From Halomonas litopenaei (GTDB taxonomy: Bacteria; Pseudomonadota; Gammaproteobacteria; Pseudomonadales; Halomonadaceae): a DNA stretch of 64,000 bases. Below, in pieces: positions 43,326-52,333 of the stretch. The stretch lies in contig NZ_PXNS01000002.1 in the NCBI RefSeq assembly GCF_003045775.1, positions 62,001 through 126,000 of the forward strand, given 5' to 3'. Numbering within the stretch: the first letter of the stretch is position 1; every line of letters starts with the position of its first letter. The notes beneath the pieces are model-generated. The model made no database searches. It worked only from the letters and a program-made list of their open reading frames with translations, and was not told the origin of the DNA. A program made the position numbers and the translations under genes.

Positions 43326-43853
43326 ATGTCTCGTTCATCTTCATCTCTGCTGGCGCGTGCGCTTGGCCTTGGCCCTGGCTCCAGTGCTGGCGCGATCCGT
43401 TTCCACGGCGTGCTGGCGCTGCTGGCCCTGGGCTACCTGATCGGTGGCCTGGCGATGGGGCCTCCGCTGGAGGCCGGCAAGCTGACGCCATCCTTCTTTC
43501 CGTTGCTGATCGGTGTGCTGGCCACCGTGCTGTGCGTGCTGCAGTGGTGGTCCTCGGTGCGCAGCGCCGCTGCCCTGGATCGGGACAACGCGGCCGATGA
43601 AGGCGATAGGCCGAGGGGCCGTCGTCTTTCGCCGGAGCTGACCCTGATGCTGGCGACTCTGGTCTATGTACTGGTGTTTCAGACACTCGGCTATGTGCTG
43701 TCCACCCTGGTCTATGTACTGGGAGTGATGCTGTTGTTCTCGGGGCTCGACAAGTGGTTGAGCAAGGCCCTGATCGCGCTGGCCATTACCGCGGTGGGCT
43801 TCGTGCTATTCAACCAGGTCTTCAACGTCCGTCTACCGACACTCTGGGGGTGA
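43326..43853 (+). CDS. tctB: Tripartite tricarboxylate transporter small permease (TctB), system 1
   Basis: A 175-residue protein with four predicted helices (about 25-45, 55-75, 108-140 as a split pair, 150-170). AGKLTPSFFPLLIGVLATVLCVLQW matches the TctB opening, and a charged cytoplasmic loop (DRDNAADEGDRPRGRR) is central. It is the poorly conserved subunit that escorts TctA. AGAGAGG precedes the ATG. Confidence 0.85.
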   Translation: MSRSSSSLLARALGLGPGSSAGAIRFHGVLALLALGYLIGGLAMGPPLEAGKLTPSFFPLLIGVLATVLCVLQWWSSVRSAAALDRDNAADEGDRPRGRRLSPELTLMLATLVYVLVFQTLGYVLSTLVYVLGVMLLFSGLDKWLSKALIALAITAVGFVLFNQVFNVRLPTLWG

Positions 43854-43915
43854 GCCATGATGACTGATGCAACCCGCTCGGCGCTCGCTGCCGGGCGACA
43901 CGCCGGGGGTGACCC

Positions 43916-45445
43916 ATGGACTTCCTGACCCAGGTGCTGGCGAGCTTCGGTTTGCTGCTCAATCCCACGGTGCTGTTCTATGTGGTGGCCGGCTTTCTGA
44001 TCGGCACCGTGTTCTCGGCGATTCCCGGTCTGACCGCGACCCTGGCGCTGGCGCTATTGCTGCCGCTGACCTACAGCCTGGACGTGACCACGGCGCTGAT
44101 GGCCTGTGCCAGCATCTATATGGCCGGCATGTGTGGCGGCAGCATCACCGCTACCACCATCAATATTCCCGGTGCACCCTCGTCGATGATGACGGCGCTG
44201 GAGGGCTACCCGATGCAGCAGCGCGGCGAAGGGCCTCTGGCGCTGGGCCATGCCTCCTTCGCCTCGATGATCGGCGGCGTGTTCGGGGCGGTACTGCTGG
44301 TGCTGCTGGCGCCCTTGATCGCCGACCTGTCGCTGCTGGTGCAGACCACCGGCAAGTGCGCGCTGATCCTGTTTGCGCTGATCGTCATCGTCATCGCCCA
44401 GCGGGGCAATGTCCGCCGTGCGGCTATCGCCGCCTGTCTGGGGCTGATGCTTGCCACCGTGGGGCTCGACGCCATGGTGCCGGTGGCCCGGTTCAGCTTC
44501 GGCATGGGTGACCTGGCGGCGGGGATCGACCTGATGCCGGTGATCATCGGTACCTTCGCCATCAGTGAGCTGTTGACCCAGCTTGCCGAGAACGACAAGG
44601 CCCAGGCCATTCGCGATAAGCTCAAGGGAGTGGCGAAGATTCGTCGCCGCGACTTCATCCCGTCGCGTTCGGCGATCCGCCGTATCGGCGCGGCCTGCTA
44701 TCTGAAGTCTTCCACCATCGGCTATCTGGTAGGCACGCTGCCCGGGGCCGGGGGCTCCATGGGTGGCTTTCTGGCCTACGTGGAAGCGGTGCGTACCTCG
44801 CGCGAGCCGGACAGCTTCGGCAAGGGCAATCCCCAGGGGATCGCGGCGGCGGAAAGCGCCAACAACGCGGTCTGCGGCGGCGCCCTGGTGCCCATGTTGA
44901 CCTTTGGTACCCCGGGCGACCCGATCACCGCCATCGTGCTCGGTGTGCTGGTCATCAACGGCATCCAGCCGGGGCCGCAGCTGATGGAATCCCAGGCTGG
45001 GCTGATCGCGCCCATGCTGGCGGCACTGATTTTCAGCGCGCTGATCCTGATTCCGCTGACCATGTACCTGCTCGGGCCATACTTTATCCGCATCGTGCGC
45101 ATTCGCCGTGATGTGCTGTTTGGCTCGATCGCCATGCTGGCGGTGGTGGGCAGCTACGTGGCCACCTACTCGACCTTCCAGATGATGATGACGCTGGTCA
45201 TGGGGGTACTGGCCTTCTACCTGAGAAAGCACGGCTATCCGGTGGTAACGCTGCTGCTCGGCTTTATCCTCGGCCCGGGCCTCGAGGAGTACCTGCGCCG
45301 TTCCCTGACCCTGTCCAACGGTGACCTGACGGTCTTCGTGACCCAGCCCGACAGTTTGTTCTTCATCGTGCTGACCGGGGTGTTCGTGTACTTCCTGGCG
45401 ATCCGCAAGCCGGTGCAGTTGAAGGGTAGCCAGAACACGACCTGA
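43916..45445 (+). CDS. tctA: Tripartite tricarboxylate transporter large permease (TctA), system 1
   Basis: A 509-residue carrier with about 12 helices in two inverted halves. First-half motif: GTVFSAIPGLTATLALALLLPLTY; second-half motif: GYLVGTLPGAGGSMGGFLAY, with GIAAAESANNAVCGGALVPMLTFGTPGD between. These loops form the ion and substrate sites. It ends near a strong terminator at 45478. The tctB-tctA gap is 62 bases. Confidence 0.95.
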   Translation: MDFLTQVLASFGLLLNPTVLFYVVAGFLIGTVFSAIPGLTATLALALLLPLTYSLDVTTALMACASIYMAGMCGGSITATTINIPGAPSSMMTALEGYPMQQRGEGPLALGHASFASMIGGVFGAVLLVLLAPLIADLSLLVQTTGKCALILFALIVIVIAQRGNVRRAAIAACLGLMLATVGLDAMVPVARFSFGMGDLAAGIDLMPVIIGTFAISELLTQLAENDKAQAIRDKLKGVAKIRRRDFIPSRSAIRRIGAACYLKSSTIGYLVGTLPGAGGSMGGFLAYVEAVRTSREPDSFGKGNPQGIAAAESANNAVCGGALVPMLTFGTPGDPITAIVLGVLVINGIQPGPQLMESQAGLIAPMLAALIFSALILIPLTMYLLGPYFIRIVRIRRDVLFGSIAMLAVVGSYVATYSTFQMMMTLVMGVLAFYLRKHGYPVVTLLLGFILGPGLEEYLRRSLTLSNGDLTVFVTQPDSLFFIVLTGVFVYFLAIRKPVQLKGSQNTT

Positions 45446-45474
45446 GGCCCGTACAGATTCCAGAGCAGGAAACT

Positions 45475-45762
45475 TCAGCGCCTGTCCGACGGCATATCGC
45501 CCGGGTCAGGCGCTTTTTTTTGTTCATGATGCCGAGCGGAAGGGTCGGGCGAGTGGCCTGGTTGCCCACGATCCTCCATGAAGTCTTCGCTCGCTCCCTC
45601 CGCGTCAAACCAGTCGTCCCAGGTCTTGTCGGCAGGAGTGCGAGCGCCTCTTTGAGCTGTGGAGACGATACCGCCTCTATTTGCGTCTTCGGCAAAGGCG
45701 GCTGCCTCTGGCTGGCGTACCGCCTGGGAACGGTTGGATGGAAAGACGTAGCCTCTGCGCAT
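45475..45762 (-). pseudogene. Degenerate vapB-like antitoxin remnant, no vapC
   Basis: The minus-strand frame starts MRRGYVFPSNRSQAVRQPE, close to the AbrB-type DNA-binding start of VapB antitoxins (xxxAKVFxxNRSQAVRLPK). It continues to PADKTWDDWFDAEGASEDFM and EDRGQP, the VapB toxin-binding tail. The middle (EDANRGGIVSTAQRGAR) has lost conserved hydrophobics. After the tail the frame runs into the tctA terminator instead of ending normally. AGAGG lies nine bases before the ATG. No VapC PIN-domain gene follows, since tctA occupies that place. The protein, if made, would be 95 residues; I read it as a decayed orphan. Confidence 0.6.
45478..45520 (+). terminator. Rho-independent terminator of the tctCBA operon
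   Basis: AGCGCCTG pairs with CAGGCGCT across an inner GC-rich loop, followed by eight T residues. It lies 32 bases after the tctA stop and overlaps the 3' part of the vapB-like remnant on the other strand. Confidence 0.85.
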
Positions 45763-46034
45763 CGTCGCGAGCCTCTTGTATGTAAAGGATGTGCCTAGCC
45801 TAGGCGAGCTTGCTCCTTGAAGGCATCTCCGGGGTGTCTCAGGGGCATCTTGGGGGCATTTCTGGGCAGACGCGACAAGTCGGGGCCCGCTGGAGAGTAG
45901 ATCGACACCATCAAAAAAGGCCCTCGCCGGTGGCGAGGGCCTCGTTGATGGTGCGCCAGGGACGCCGGTGGGCTGGCGTCGCCTGTTGTAGAGAAGTAGA
46001 GAAGGAGAGAAGGAGAAAAAGAAAGAACGCTGGG
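45763..46034. other. Intergenic region between vapB remnant and aldehyde dehydrogenase gene
   Basis: It contains no recognisable gene. It holds the terminator of the minus-strand dehydrogenase gene (45919-45941) and a purine-rich tract (about 45990-46028). The left part must contain any promoter for the vapB-like remnant. Confidence 0.5.
45913..45941 (-). terminator. Rho-independent terminator of the aldehyde dehydrogenase gene
   Basis: A perfect 10-bp stem GGCCCTCGCC/GGCGAGGGCC with a three-base loop. On the minus strand it is followed by TTTTTTGA. Confidence 0.9.
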
Positions 46035-47615
46035 CTAGCGCTTGCCGTTCACCTGGCGGGTCAGCCCCAGAGGGTTGTCGGCCTTGAGGCTGTCCGGGGC
46101 CAGGGCCTCGGGCATCGCCTGGTAGCACACCGGACGCAGGAAGCGCTGGATCGCGGCGCTGCCCACCGAGGTGGTGCGCGAGTCGGAGGTCGAGGGCCAG
46201 GGGCCGCCATGGACCATGGAGTGGCACACCTCGACGCCGGTGGGCCAGCCGTTGAACAGGATGCGACCGGCGCGACGCTCAAGCAGCGGCAGCAACTGGT
46301 CGGCCAGCGCGTAGTCGGCTTCCTCGAGGTGGACCGTGGCGGTCAGCTGGCCTTCCAGCGCGGTCAGCACCTGCTGCATCTGTGCTACCGAGTCGCACTC
46401 GACGATCAGCGCGCAGGCTCCAAAGACCTCGTCATGCAGAGCGGCGTTGCCGATGAAGTCACTGGCGCTGGTGCGCAGCAGGTGCGGCTGGCAGGGGCAG
46501 GCCAGATGGCCGGTGGCCTTGCCCTTGGCGACCAGGCTGACGCCCGGCTGGTCGACGAGTTGGGCGACTCCCTGCTCGTAGGCGGCGTGGATGCCGGGGG
46601 TCAGCATCAGCTGTGGGGCGGCTTCGCGTACCGCGGCACCGGCCTGCTCGACGAAGCGCTCAAGCGCGGCGCCGGACAGTGCCAGAATCAGCCCCGGGTT
46701 GGTGCAGAACTGACCGGCGCCCATGGTCAGCGACGCGACGAAGGCGTCGCCCAGGGCCTCGGCGTTGGCTTCCAGGTGCTGCGGCAGCAGCAGCACCGGA
46801 TTGATGCTGCTCATCTCGGCGTAGACCGGGATCGGCTGGGGGCGTGCCTGGGCGGTGCGCAGCAGGGCGGTGCCGCCGTTGCGCGAGCCGGTGAAGCCCA
46901 CCGCCTGGATGCGCGGGTCCTTGACCAGGGCCTGGCCGAGCTCGCTGCCGCTGCCGTAGAGCAGCGAGAACACGCCCTCGGGCATGTTGCTGCTCTTGGC
47001 GGCCTGCTGCAGGGCGCGCCCGACCAGCTCCGAGGTGCCGGGGTGGGCGGAGTGGGCCTTGACGATCACCGGGCAGCCCGCGGCCAGCGCGGCGGCGGTA
47101 TCGCCGCCGGCCACCGAGAACGCCAGCGGGAAGTTGCTGGCGCCAAACACCGCCACCGGACCCAGCGGCACCTGCTGCTGGGCGAGGGAGGGGCGTGGCA
47201 TGGGCGCGCGCTCGGGCAGGGCGTCCTCGATGCGCACGTCGAGATAGTCACCGCTGCGCAGGACCTCGGCGAACAGTCTGAGCTGTCCGCAGGTGCGGCC
47301 ACGCTCGCCTTCAAGACGTGCCCTGGGCAGGCCGGTCTCGGCCATGCCGCGCTCGGTCAGGGTATCGCCGAGGGCATCGATATTGTCGGCTGCCGCCTCG
47401 AGAAAGGCCGCGCGGTCTGCAAGCGGCAGGCGGCGGTAGGCCAGGAAGGCGTCCTCGGCCAGCTGGCAGGCGCGCTCGACCTCGGCCTGGCCCGCCAGGG
47501 GGTAGGCCGGGGCAAGGGTCTCGCCGGAGGCGGGGTTGACCGCCGAGATGGTGCGTCCGTCGGTGGCACCGGCCACCGAGGCGAAGCCGATCAGATGATG
47601 ACCTTCGAGTGTCAT
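46035..47615 (-). CDS. Aldehyde dehydrogenase, alpha-ketoglutaric semialdehyde dehydrogenase-like
   Basis: A 526-residue NADP-type aldehyde dehydrogenase. Features: [43 protein letters not shown] (cofactor site), [22 protein letters not shown] with catalytic Glu, and GQFCTNPGL with catalytic Cys. The late [23 protein letters not shown] block marks the alpha-ketoglutaric semialdehyde dehydrogenase subgroup that ends pentonate and hexarate pathways by making 2-oxoglutarate. It is followed by its own terminator and preceded by an SDR gene on the same strand, about 200 bases away. Confidence 0.9.
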   Translation of the reverse strand: MTLEGHHLIGFASVAGATDGRTISAVNPASGETLAPAYPLAGQAEVERACQLAEDAFLAYRRLPLADRAAFLEAAADNIDALGDTLTERGMAETGLPRARLEGERGRTCGQLRLFAEVLRSGDYLDVRIEDALPERAPMPRPSLAQQQVPLGPVAVFGASNFPLAFSVAGGDTAAALAAGCPVIVKAHSAHPGTSELVGRALQQAAKSSNMPEGVFSLLYGSGSELGQALVKDPRIQAVGFTGSRNGGTALLRTAQARPQPIPVYAEMSSINPVLLLPQHLEANAEALGDAFVASLTMGAGQFCTNPGLILALSGAALERFVEQAGAAVREAAPQLMLTPGIHAAYEQGVAQLVDQPGVSLVAKGKATGHLACPCQPHLLRTSASDFIGNAALHDEVFGACALIVECDSVAQMQQVLTALEGQLTATVHLEEADYALADQLLPLLERRAGRILFNGWPTGVEVCHSMVHGGPWPSTSDSRTTSVGSAAIQRFLRPVCYQAMPEALAPDSLKADNPLGLTRQVNGKR

Positions 47616-47813
47616 GGGGACTCCTGTTATTGCGCAGTGAAGATGATGAAAGGTGGCAAGGGGCGGCCGCTGCCAAACCGGGGTCGACGCGCACGAACGC
47701 CGAGTAGGGGAGTGGATAGCGAAGCGGCCGGAAGCATGTCCGGCCGCTCGGGGCTCAAGGGGTAGACGTCGATAGCGCCGTCACGCCGGTGGCCCGGGAT
47801 GCTGCGATATGCC

Positions 47814-48590
47814 TCAGGGGCACATCTGGCCGCCGTTGACGTCGATCACCTGGCCGGTGATGTAGCCGCTGGCAGCGTGGGAGGCCAGGAACAGGAAGGA
47901 CGGTGCAACCTCCTCGGAGGTGCCAAGGCGGCCCATGGCGATAGTGGAGGCGATCTTCTCTTTCACCTCAGCGCTCTTGTCTGCGTGGAAGGCGGTGTCG
48001 ATGGTGCCCGGTGCGACGATGTTGAAGCGCACGTTGTCCTTGGTGAATTCCTTCACCCAGTTGCGATGCAGGTTGTGCAGCATGGCCTTGGAGCCGCCGT
48101 ACAGGGAGGCGCCGAGGCCACCGCCTTCGCGACCGGCGATAGAACCGGTGCTGATGACGCTGGCGGTCTCGCCGCGCTTCTCGGCGGAGGCCTTCAGGTG
48201 CGGCATGGCGAAGCGGGTGGTCATGATCACCGAGCGCAGGTTCAGGTCCATCACCAGGTTGAAGTCGTCGTCCTCGAGGGACTCGAGGCCCTTGCGCACG
48301 CCGAGGCCGCCGGCGTTGTTCACCAGCACGTCAAGGCTGCCGAACTGATCGACAAATTCGTTGACCAGGGTCTCGCACTCGCCGCTCTTGGTCAGGTCGC
48401 GCTCATAGTAGGCGAAGCGCGCACCCTCGGACTCCAGCTGGGCGATCAGCTCCTCGGCGGCGCTGTCCTTCTGGCTGCTGTTGATGCCGACGATGGCACC
48501 CTGGCGGGCGAAGGCCACCGCGGCGGCACGACCGATGCCCTTGGTGGAGCCAGTGATAAGGACGGTCTTGTCGTTGAGATCGGCGAACAT
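47814..48590 (-). CDS. SDR family oxidoreductase
   Basis: A 258-residue classical SDR. TGSTKGIGRAAAVAFARQGA binds the cofactor, NNAGG is present, the catalytic Ser is in ISTGSIAG and the Tyr/Lys in LYGGSKAM (Y...K spacing kept). It ends GYITGQVIDVNGGQMCP, typical of sugar-alcohol or 3-oxoacyl-type members. AGGAG lies six bases before the ATG at 48590. Its place upstream of the ketoglutarate-semialdehyde-type dehydrogenase suggests a step of the same oxidative route. Confidence 0.87.
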   Translation of the reverse strand: MFADLNDKTVLITGSTKGIGRAAAVAFARQGAIVGINSSQKDSAAEELIAQLESEGARFAYYERDLTKSGECETLVNEFVDQFGSLDVLVNNAGGLGVRKGLESLEDDDFNLVMDLNLRSVIMTTRFAMPHLKASAEKRGETASVISTGSIAGREGGGLGASLYGGSKAMLHNLHRNWVKEFTKDNVRFNIVAPGTIDTAFHADKSAEVKEKIASTIAMGRLGTSEEVAPSFLFLASHAASGYITGQVIDVNGGQMCP

Positions 48591-49044
48591 GAAGTGCTCC
48601 TGAACGAATCGGGCCTGCAACAGGCCGCATCATGGATGTTGATAGGAGAAAGGAGGGCGCAGCGCGACCAGCCTGGGATTGTGGGATAAACCTTAGCCTA
48701 GCGCTTGATGGACTTCAAACAAATACTAACAAGTGGGCATGGTACTTTGGTCTTGTGGGCAGGGAGCTGCTGTCAAAGAGAACTTTGGAAAGCTCGGTGC
48801 TTACGATTGAGAGTTTTGTTAAATCTTTGTAAATAAAAGGTTTTAGCGGGGTGTCGGCGATCGATTTTTCCTCTCGACAGGTGGCGGTGACGGCTCGTCT
48901 ACGGGGCCCGTTAGCATAAAGTATAAGTTGTAATAACTTGTCTAGTTGGCGCCGTGGCGGCACTCTTGCAAGCGTTCTTTCCGGTGGCGGGTCGCCACGA
49001 CCTTGACCGGATCCCCAGACGCTCGACGACAAGAGAGATAACTC
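48591..49044. promoter_or_regulatory. Divergent control region ahead of TTT system 2
   Basis: A 454-base gap without a gene. It is AT-rich around 48700-48850 and 48910-48950. The palindrome AAGTT-GTAAT-AACTT (48925-48939) is a candidate site for the FCD-type GntR regulator encoded downstream at 52334. Confidence 0.5.
48925..48939. promoter_or_regulatory. Palindromic operator candidate upstream of tctC (system 2)
   Basis: AAGTT and AACTT flank a five-base centre in an AT-rich patch about 105 bases before tctC. Many FCD GntR regulators bind TTGT-N-ACAA-type palindromes; this one is related in shape, not identical. Confidence 0.4.
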
Positions 49045-50010
49045 ATGCGAACGCTCCCACGCCTGCTTTGCGCCTCCCTGCTGGTGGCCACCTCCACGGT
49101 TGCCGTCGGTGACGACTATCCCTCCAAGCCGATCACCCTGATCGTGCCCTGGTCCGCCGGTGGCGGCACCGACGCCGTCGGTCGTCAGTTTGCCGCCGGT
49201 CTGCAGGAAGAGCTGGGGCAGCCGGTCAACGTGGTCAACCGTACCGGTGGCTCCGGTGTGGTCGGCCACATGGCGATGAAGATGGCGCGTCCCGATGGCT
49301 ATACCCTGGGCCTGGGCACCGCCGAGATCGCGACCTATCGCCATATCGGCACCGCCGACCTGTCCTATGAGGACTTTACCCCGATCGCGCTGCTCAACCT
49401 CGATTATGCGGCCTTCACTGTCAACGCAGAGTCGCCCTGGCAGAACCTGGATGACGCCCTGTCCGACCTGGCCGCGTCACCCAACGAGTACACCGTATCG
49501 GGTTCTGCGCCAGGTGCTGCCTACCACCTGTCGTTCGCAGGCTTCCTCGACCAGCAGGGCATCGATCCGAATACCGTCAATCTGGTACCCAGCGAAGGCG
49601 CCGCGCCGGGCCTGCAGGAGCTGGCGGCGGGCGGTGTCGACATCGTCTTCTCGTCGCTGCCGGAAACCGAGTCCATGCGTGAATCCGATCGCGTCCGCAC
49701 TCTGGCGGTGCTGTCCAGTGAACGCGAAGAAGCCTTCCCGGATATCCCGGCGGCCGGCGAGGTGACCGGTGATGACTGGTCCCACGGGTCCTGGCGTGGC
49801 CTGGTCGGCCCCGAGGGACTGCCTGAAGACATCTCCGAGCGCCTGTTGAGCGCCGCCGAGACGGTGTGGAACTCCGAGGACTTCCAGTCGTTCATGGAAG
49901 GCCGCGGCTTCGGCGCCGTGTGGGAAGGACCGGAAGGCTTTGAGGCATTCATGGCCGAACAGGATGCCAACAACGCCTCCATCATCGACAAGCTTGGCCT
50001 GGCCCAGTAA
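49045..50010 (+). CDS. tctC: Tripartite tricarboxylate transporter binding protein (TctC), system 2
   Basis: A 321-residue Bug-family protein. The signal peptide ends near VAVGDDYPS. The signature KPITLIVPWSAGGGTDAVGRQF follows, then GQPVNVVNRTGGSGVVGHMAMKMARPDGYTLG. It differs clearly from the system 1 and 3 homologues, so the systems are paralogues, not a recent duplication. It heads the tctC-tctB-tctA-gntR row. Confidence 0.92.
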   Translation: MRTLPRLLCASLLVATSTVAVGDDYPSKPITLIVPWSAGGGTDAVGRQFAAGLQEELGQPVNVVNRTGGSGVVGHMAMKMARPDGYTLGLGTAEIATYRHIGTADLSYEDFTPIALLNLDYAAFTVNAESPWQNLDDALSDLAASPNEYTVSGSAPGAAYHLSFAGFLDQQGIDPNTVNLVPSEGAAPGLQELAAGGVDIVFSSLPETESMRESDRVRTLAVLSSEREEAFPDIPAAGEVTGDDWSHGSWRGLVGPEGLPEDISERLLSAAETVWNSEDFQSFMEGRGFGAVWEGPEGFEAFMAEQDANNASIIDKLGLAQ

Positions 50011-50178
50011 CCGAGAGTCCAGAAACTGAAGGCCCAGTAAACGAGAGCCCAGTGACAGACCGCTCGGTGACAGAAAGCTCATCGAGCGGTCGGCTGGCAC
50101 AGTCTGCAATACACCCGATTGAGCGCCGCATCGGCGGCGCACTGACAAAGGTGCGGTAACGCCCGGGAGATCGTCATC

Positions 50179-50649
50179 ATGCGTACCAGTGACGCGGTAT
50201 CGGGAACCATGGCGGCGGCCCTCGGGGCCGCCCTCATCGTCGCTTCCGCGGACTTGAGTCCGCTGCCGCGCCAGGTCTATGGCGCCGGCACCTTCCCCAA
50301 GGTGGTGGGGGCCCTGCTGCTGTTGATGGGAGGGCTATTGGTGCTCAAGGGCCTGCGCCAACGCCAGCCCTGGGCGCGGTGGACCTCCAAGGTAACCGGC
50401 CGAGCGTTTGTGCTGGCGCTGGCGGCGGTGGTCACCAGTGTCATCGCCTACGTGGTGCTCACGCCGCTGCTGGGTTTTCCGATCGTTGCGGTGGCGCTTC
50501 TGACGCTGTTGTTTCGCGCCTATCACCGTCGTGGTTGGGGGCGTGCGCTGTTGATCGCGGTGATTGCCACGACCGTGATCTGGATGCTGTTCGCACAGCT
50601 TCTGCACGTGCCGCTGGAGGCAGGACTGCTTGAACGGGTGCTCTACTGA
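50179..50649 (+). CDS. tctB: Tripartite tricarboxylate transporter small permease (TctB), system 2
   Basis: A 156-residue protein with four predicted helices and the TctB-like PRQVYGAGTFPKVVGALLLLMGGLLVLKGL opening. GGGAG precedes the ATG. Its TGA stop shares one base with the tctA start (TGATG), a coupling common in these operons. Confidence 0.87.
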   Translation: MRTSDAVSGTMAAALGAALIVASADLSPLPRQVYGAGTFPKVVGALLLLMGGLLVLKGLRQRQPWARWTSKVTGRAFVLALAAVVTSVIAYVVLTPLLGFPIVAVALLTLLFRAYHRRGWGRALLIAVIATTVIWMLFAQLLHVPLEAGLLERVLY

Positions 50650-52166
50650 TGAATGAATTGATGCAAGCCGCTGCCATGGTGCTCGACGGCGAGGTGCTTT
50701 TGGTGATTGTCGCCGCCTCGTTGTTCGGACTCTTCATGGGAGCTATCCCTGGTCTCACCGCCACCATGGCAACCGCCTTGCTGGTGCCGGTGACCTTTTT
50801 CATGGAGCCGCTGCCGGCCATCGCCGCCATCGTCTCCGCCACCGCCATGGCGATCGTCGCCGGTGACATTCCCGGTGCCTTGCTGCGCATGCCGGGGACG
50901 CCAGCGTCGGCGGTCTACGCCGACGAAGCCTACCTGATGGGCAAGAAGGGCAAGCTTGGCCTGGCACTTGGTATCAACGTCACCTGTTCGATGCTCGGCG
51001 GCATCATCGGGGTCGCGGTGCTGGCGCTGTTTGCCCCGCGGATCGCCGAATTTGCCCTGCAGTTCACCAGCGACGAGTACTTCTGGCTGGCGCTGCTGGG
51101 GTTGTCCTGTGCGATCCTGGTCGCCGGCGGTGATCCGCTCAAGGGCGCCATCTCGATGCTGATCGGCCTGTCGCTGGCGATGATCGGCATGGACAGTGTA
51201 TCCGGCCAGATGCGCTTCACCATGGGCAGCTATGACCTGCTCGCGGGTATCTCGTTGCTGCCGGTGCTGATCGGCCTGTTCGCCATCACCGAGCTGCTGC
51301 GCAGCCTGCCCAACGCCGGGCAGCGCGCCTCAAGGGTGGAAACGCCCAAGGGCAAGCTGCTCGACGGCGTGGCCCGTACCACCTGGCGCTACAAGGGCGG
51401 CGTCGCCCGCGGCGGGCTGCTCGGCACCATGATCGGTGCACTGCCGGGCGCCGGCGCCGACATCGCCTCCTGGATCAGCTATGCCATCAGCCGCAAGCTG
51501 TCGCGGGAGCCGCAGAAGTACGGCACCGGCCATCCGGAAGGGCTGGTCTCGGCCAGCGCCGCCAACAACGCGGCCCTGTCCGGCGCCTATATCCCGGCCC
51601 TGGTGTTCGGCATTCCGGGGGATACCGTCACCGCCATCATCATCGGCGTGCTGACCACCAAGGGCATTACCCCGGGCCCCGACGTCTTCACCGAGCAGGG
51701 GGCTCTGGTCAACGCCATCTTCATGGTGTTCGTGCTGGCCAACCTGTTGCTGCTGCCGCTGGGGCTGATGGCGATCAAGGGCGCCGGCAGGCTGCTGGCC
51801 GTGCCCACTGGCGTTCTCTACCCATTGATCCTGATGTTTTGTATCGTGGGGGCCTTCTCCGCCAATAACAGCATGTTCGATGTCTGGGTGATGCTCGGTC
51901 TGGGACTGGTCGGCGTATTCCTGATGGAGAATGATTTCCCGCTGGGCCCGCTGATTCTGGCCTTTATTCTCGGCCCGATCATCGAGAGCAATTTCATGCG
52001 CTCGATCCTCAAGTCAGACGGTGACCTGATGGCCTTCGTCGACCGACCCATCGCCATGGTGCTGGCGGGGCTGGCGATCCTGACCTGGACCCTGATCATC
52101 GCCAACGGCGTGTGGAAGGGCCGCAAGGCCGGCAAGGGCGGCGGAGTCACCACCGAGGCATCCTGA
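50649..52166 (+). CDS. tctA: Tripartite tricarboxylate transporter large permease (TctA), system 2
   Basis: A 505-residue carrier with about 12 helices. Motifs: FGLFMGAIPGLTATMATALLVPVTF in the first half, GLLGTMIGALPGAGADIASWISY in the second, and EGLVSASAANNAALSGAYIPALVFGIPGDT between. The last helices are followed by a short basic tail. A terminator lies 45 bases after the stop, then the gntR gene. Confidence 0.95.
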   Translation: MNELMQAAAMVLDGEVLLVIVAASLFGLFMGAIPGLTATMATALLVPVTFFMEPLPAIAAIVSATAMAIVAGDIPGALLRMPGTPASAVYADEAYLMGKKGKLGLALGINVTCSMLGGIIGVAVLALFAPRIAEFALQFTSDEYFWLALLGLSCAILVAGGDPLKGAISMLIGLSLAMIGMDSVSGQMRFTMGSYDLLAGISLLPVLIGLFAITELLRSLPNAGQRASRVETPKGKLLDGVARTTWRYKGGVARGGLLGTMIGALPGAGADIASWISYAISRKLSREPQKYGTGHPEGLVSASAANNAALSGAYIPALVFGIPGDTVTAIIIGVLTTKGITPGPDVFTEQGALVNAIFMVFVLANLLLLPLGLMAIKGAGRLLAVPTGVLYPLILMFCIVGAFSANNSMFDVWVMLGLGLVGVFLMENDFPLGPLILAFILGPIIESNFMRSILKSDGDLMAFVDRPIAMVLAGLAILTWTLIIANGVWKGRKAGKGGGVTTEAS

Positions 52167-52211
52167 TCCGCAGGCGGTGGTGATCCGCCCGGATAGGGCA
52201 GGAAGAGGCGA

Positions 52212-52256
52212 GAGGCGCCCTGTGTGGCCTAAAGGCCCAATGCGGGGCGCCTTTTG
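52212..52256 (+). terminator. Rho-independent terminator after tctA (system 2)
   Basis: AGGCGCCC pairs with GGGCGCCT, followed by TTTT; an inner GGCCTAAAGGCC hairpin sits in the loop. Confidence 0.8.
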
Positions 52257-52333
52257 CAGTGGTAAAAGGGAGGTGGCGCCTGATGGTACAAGCCAGGCGG
52301 CTTCCAGGGAACAGAGAACCGGAGCAGGGCAAG

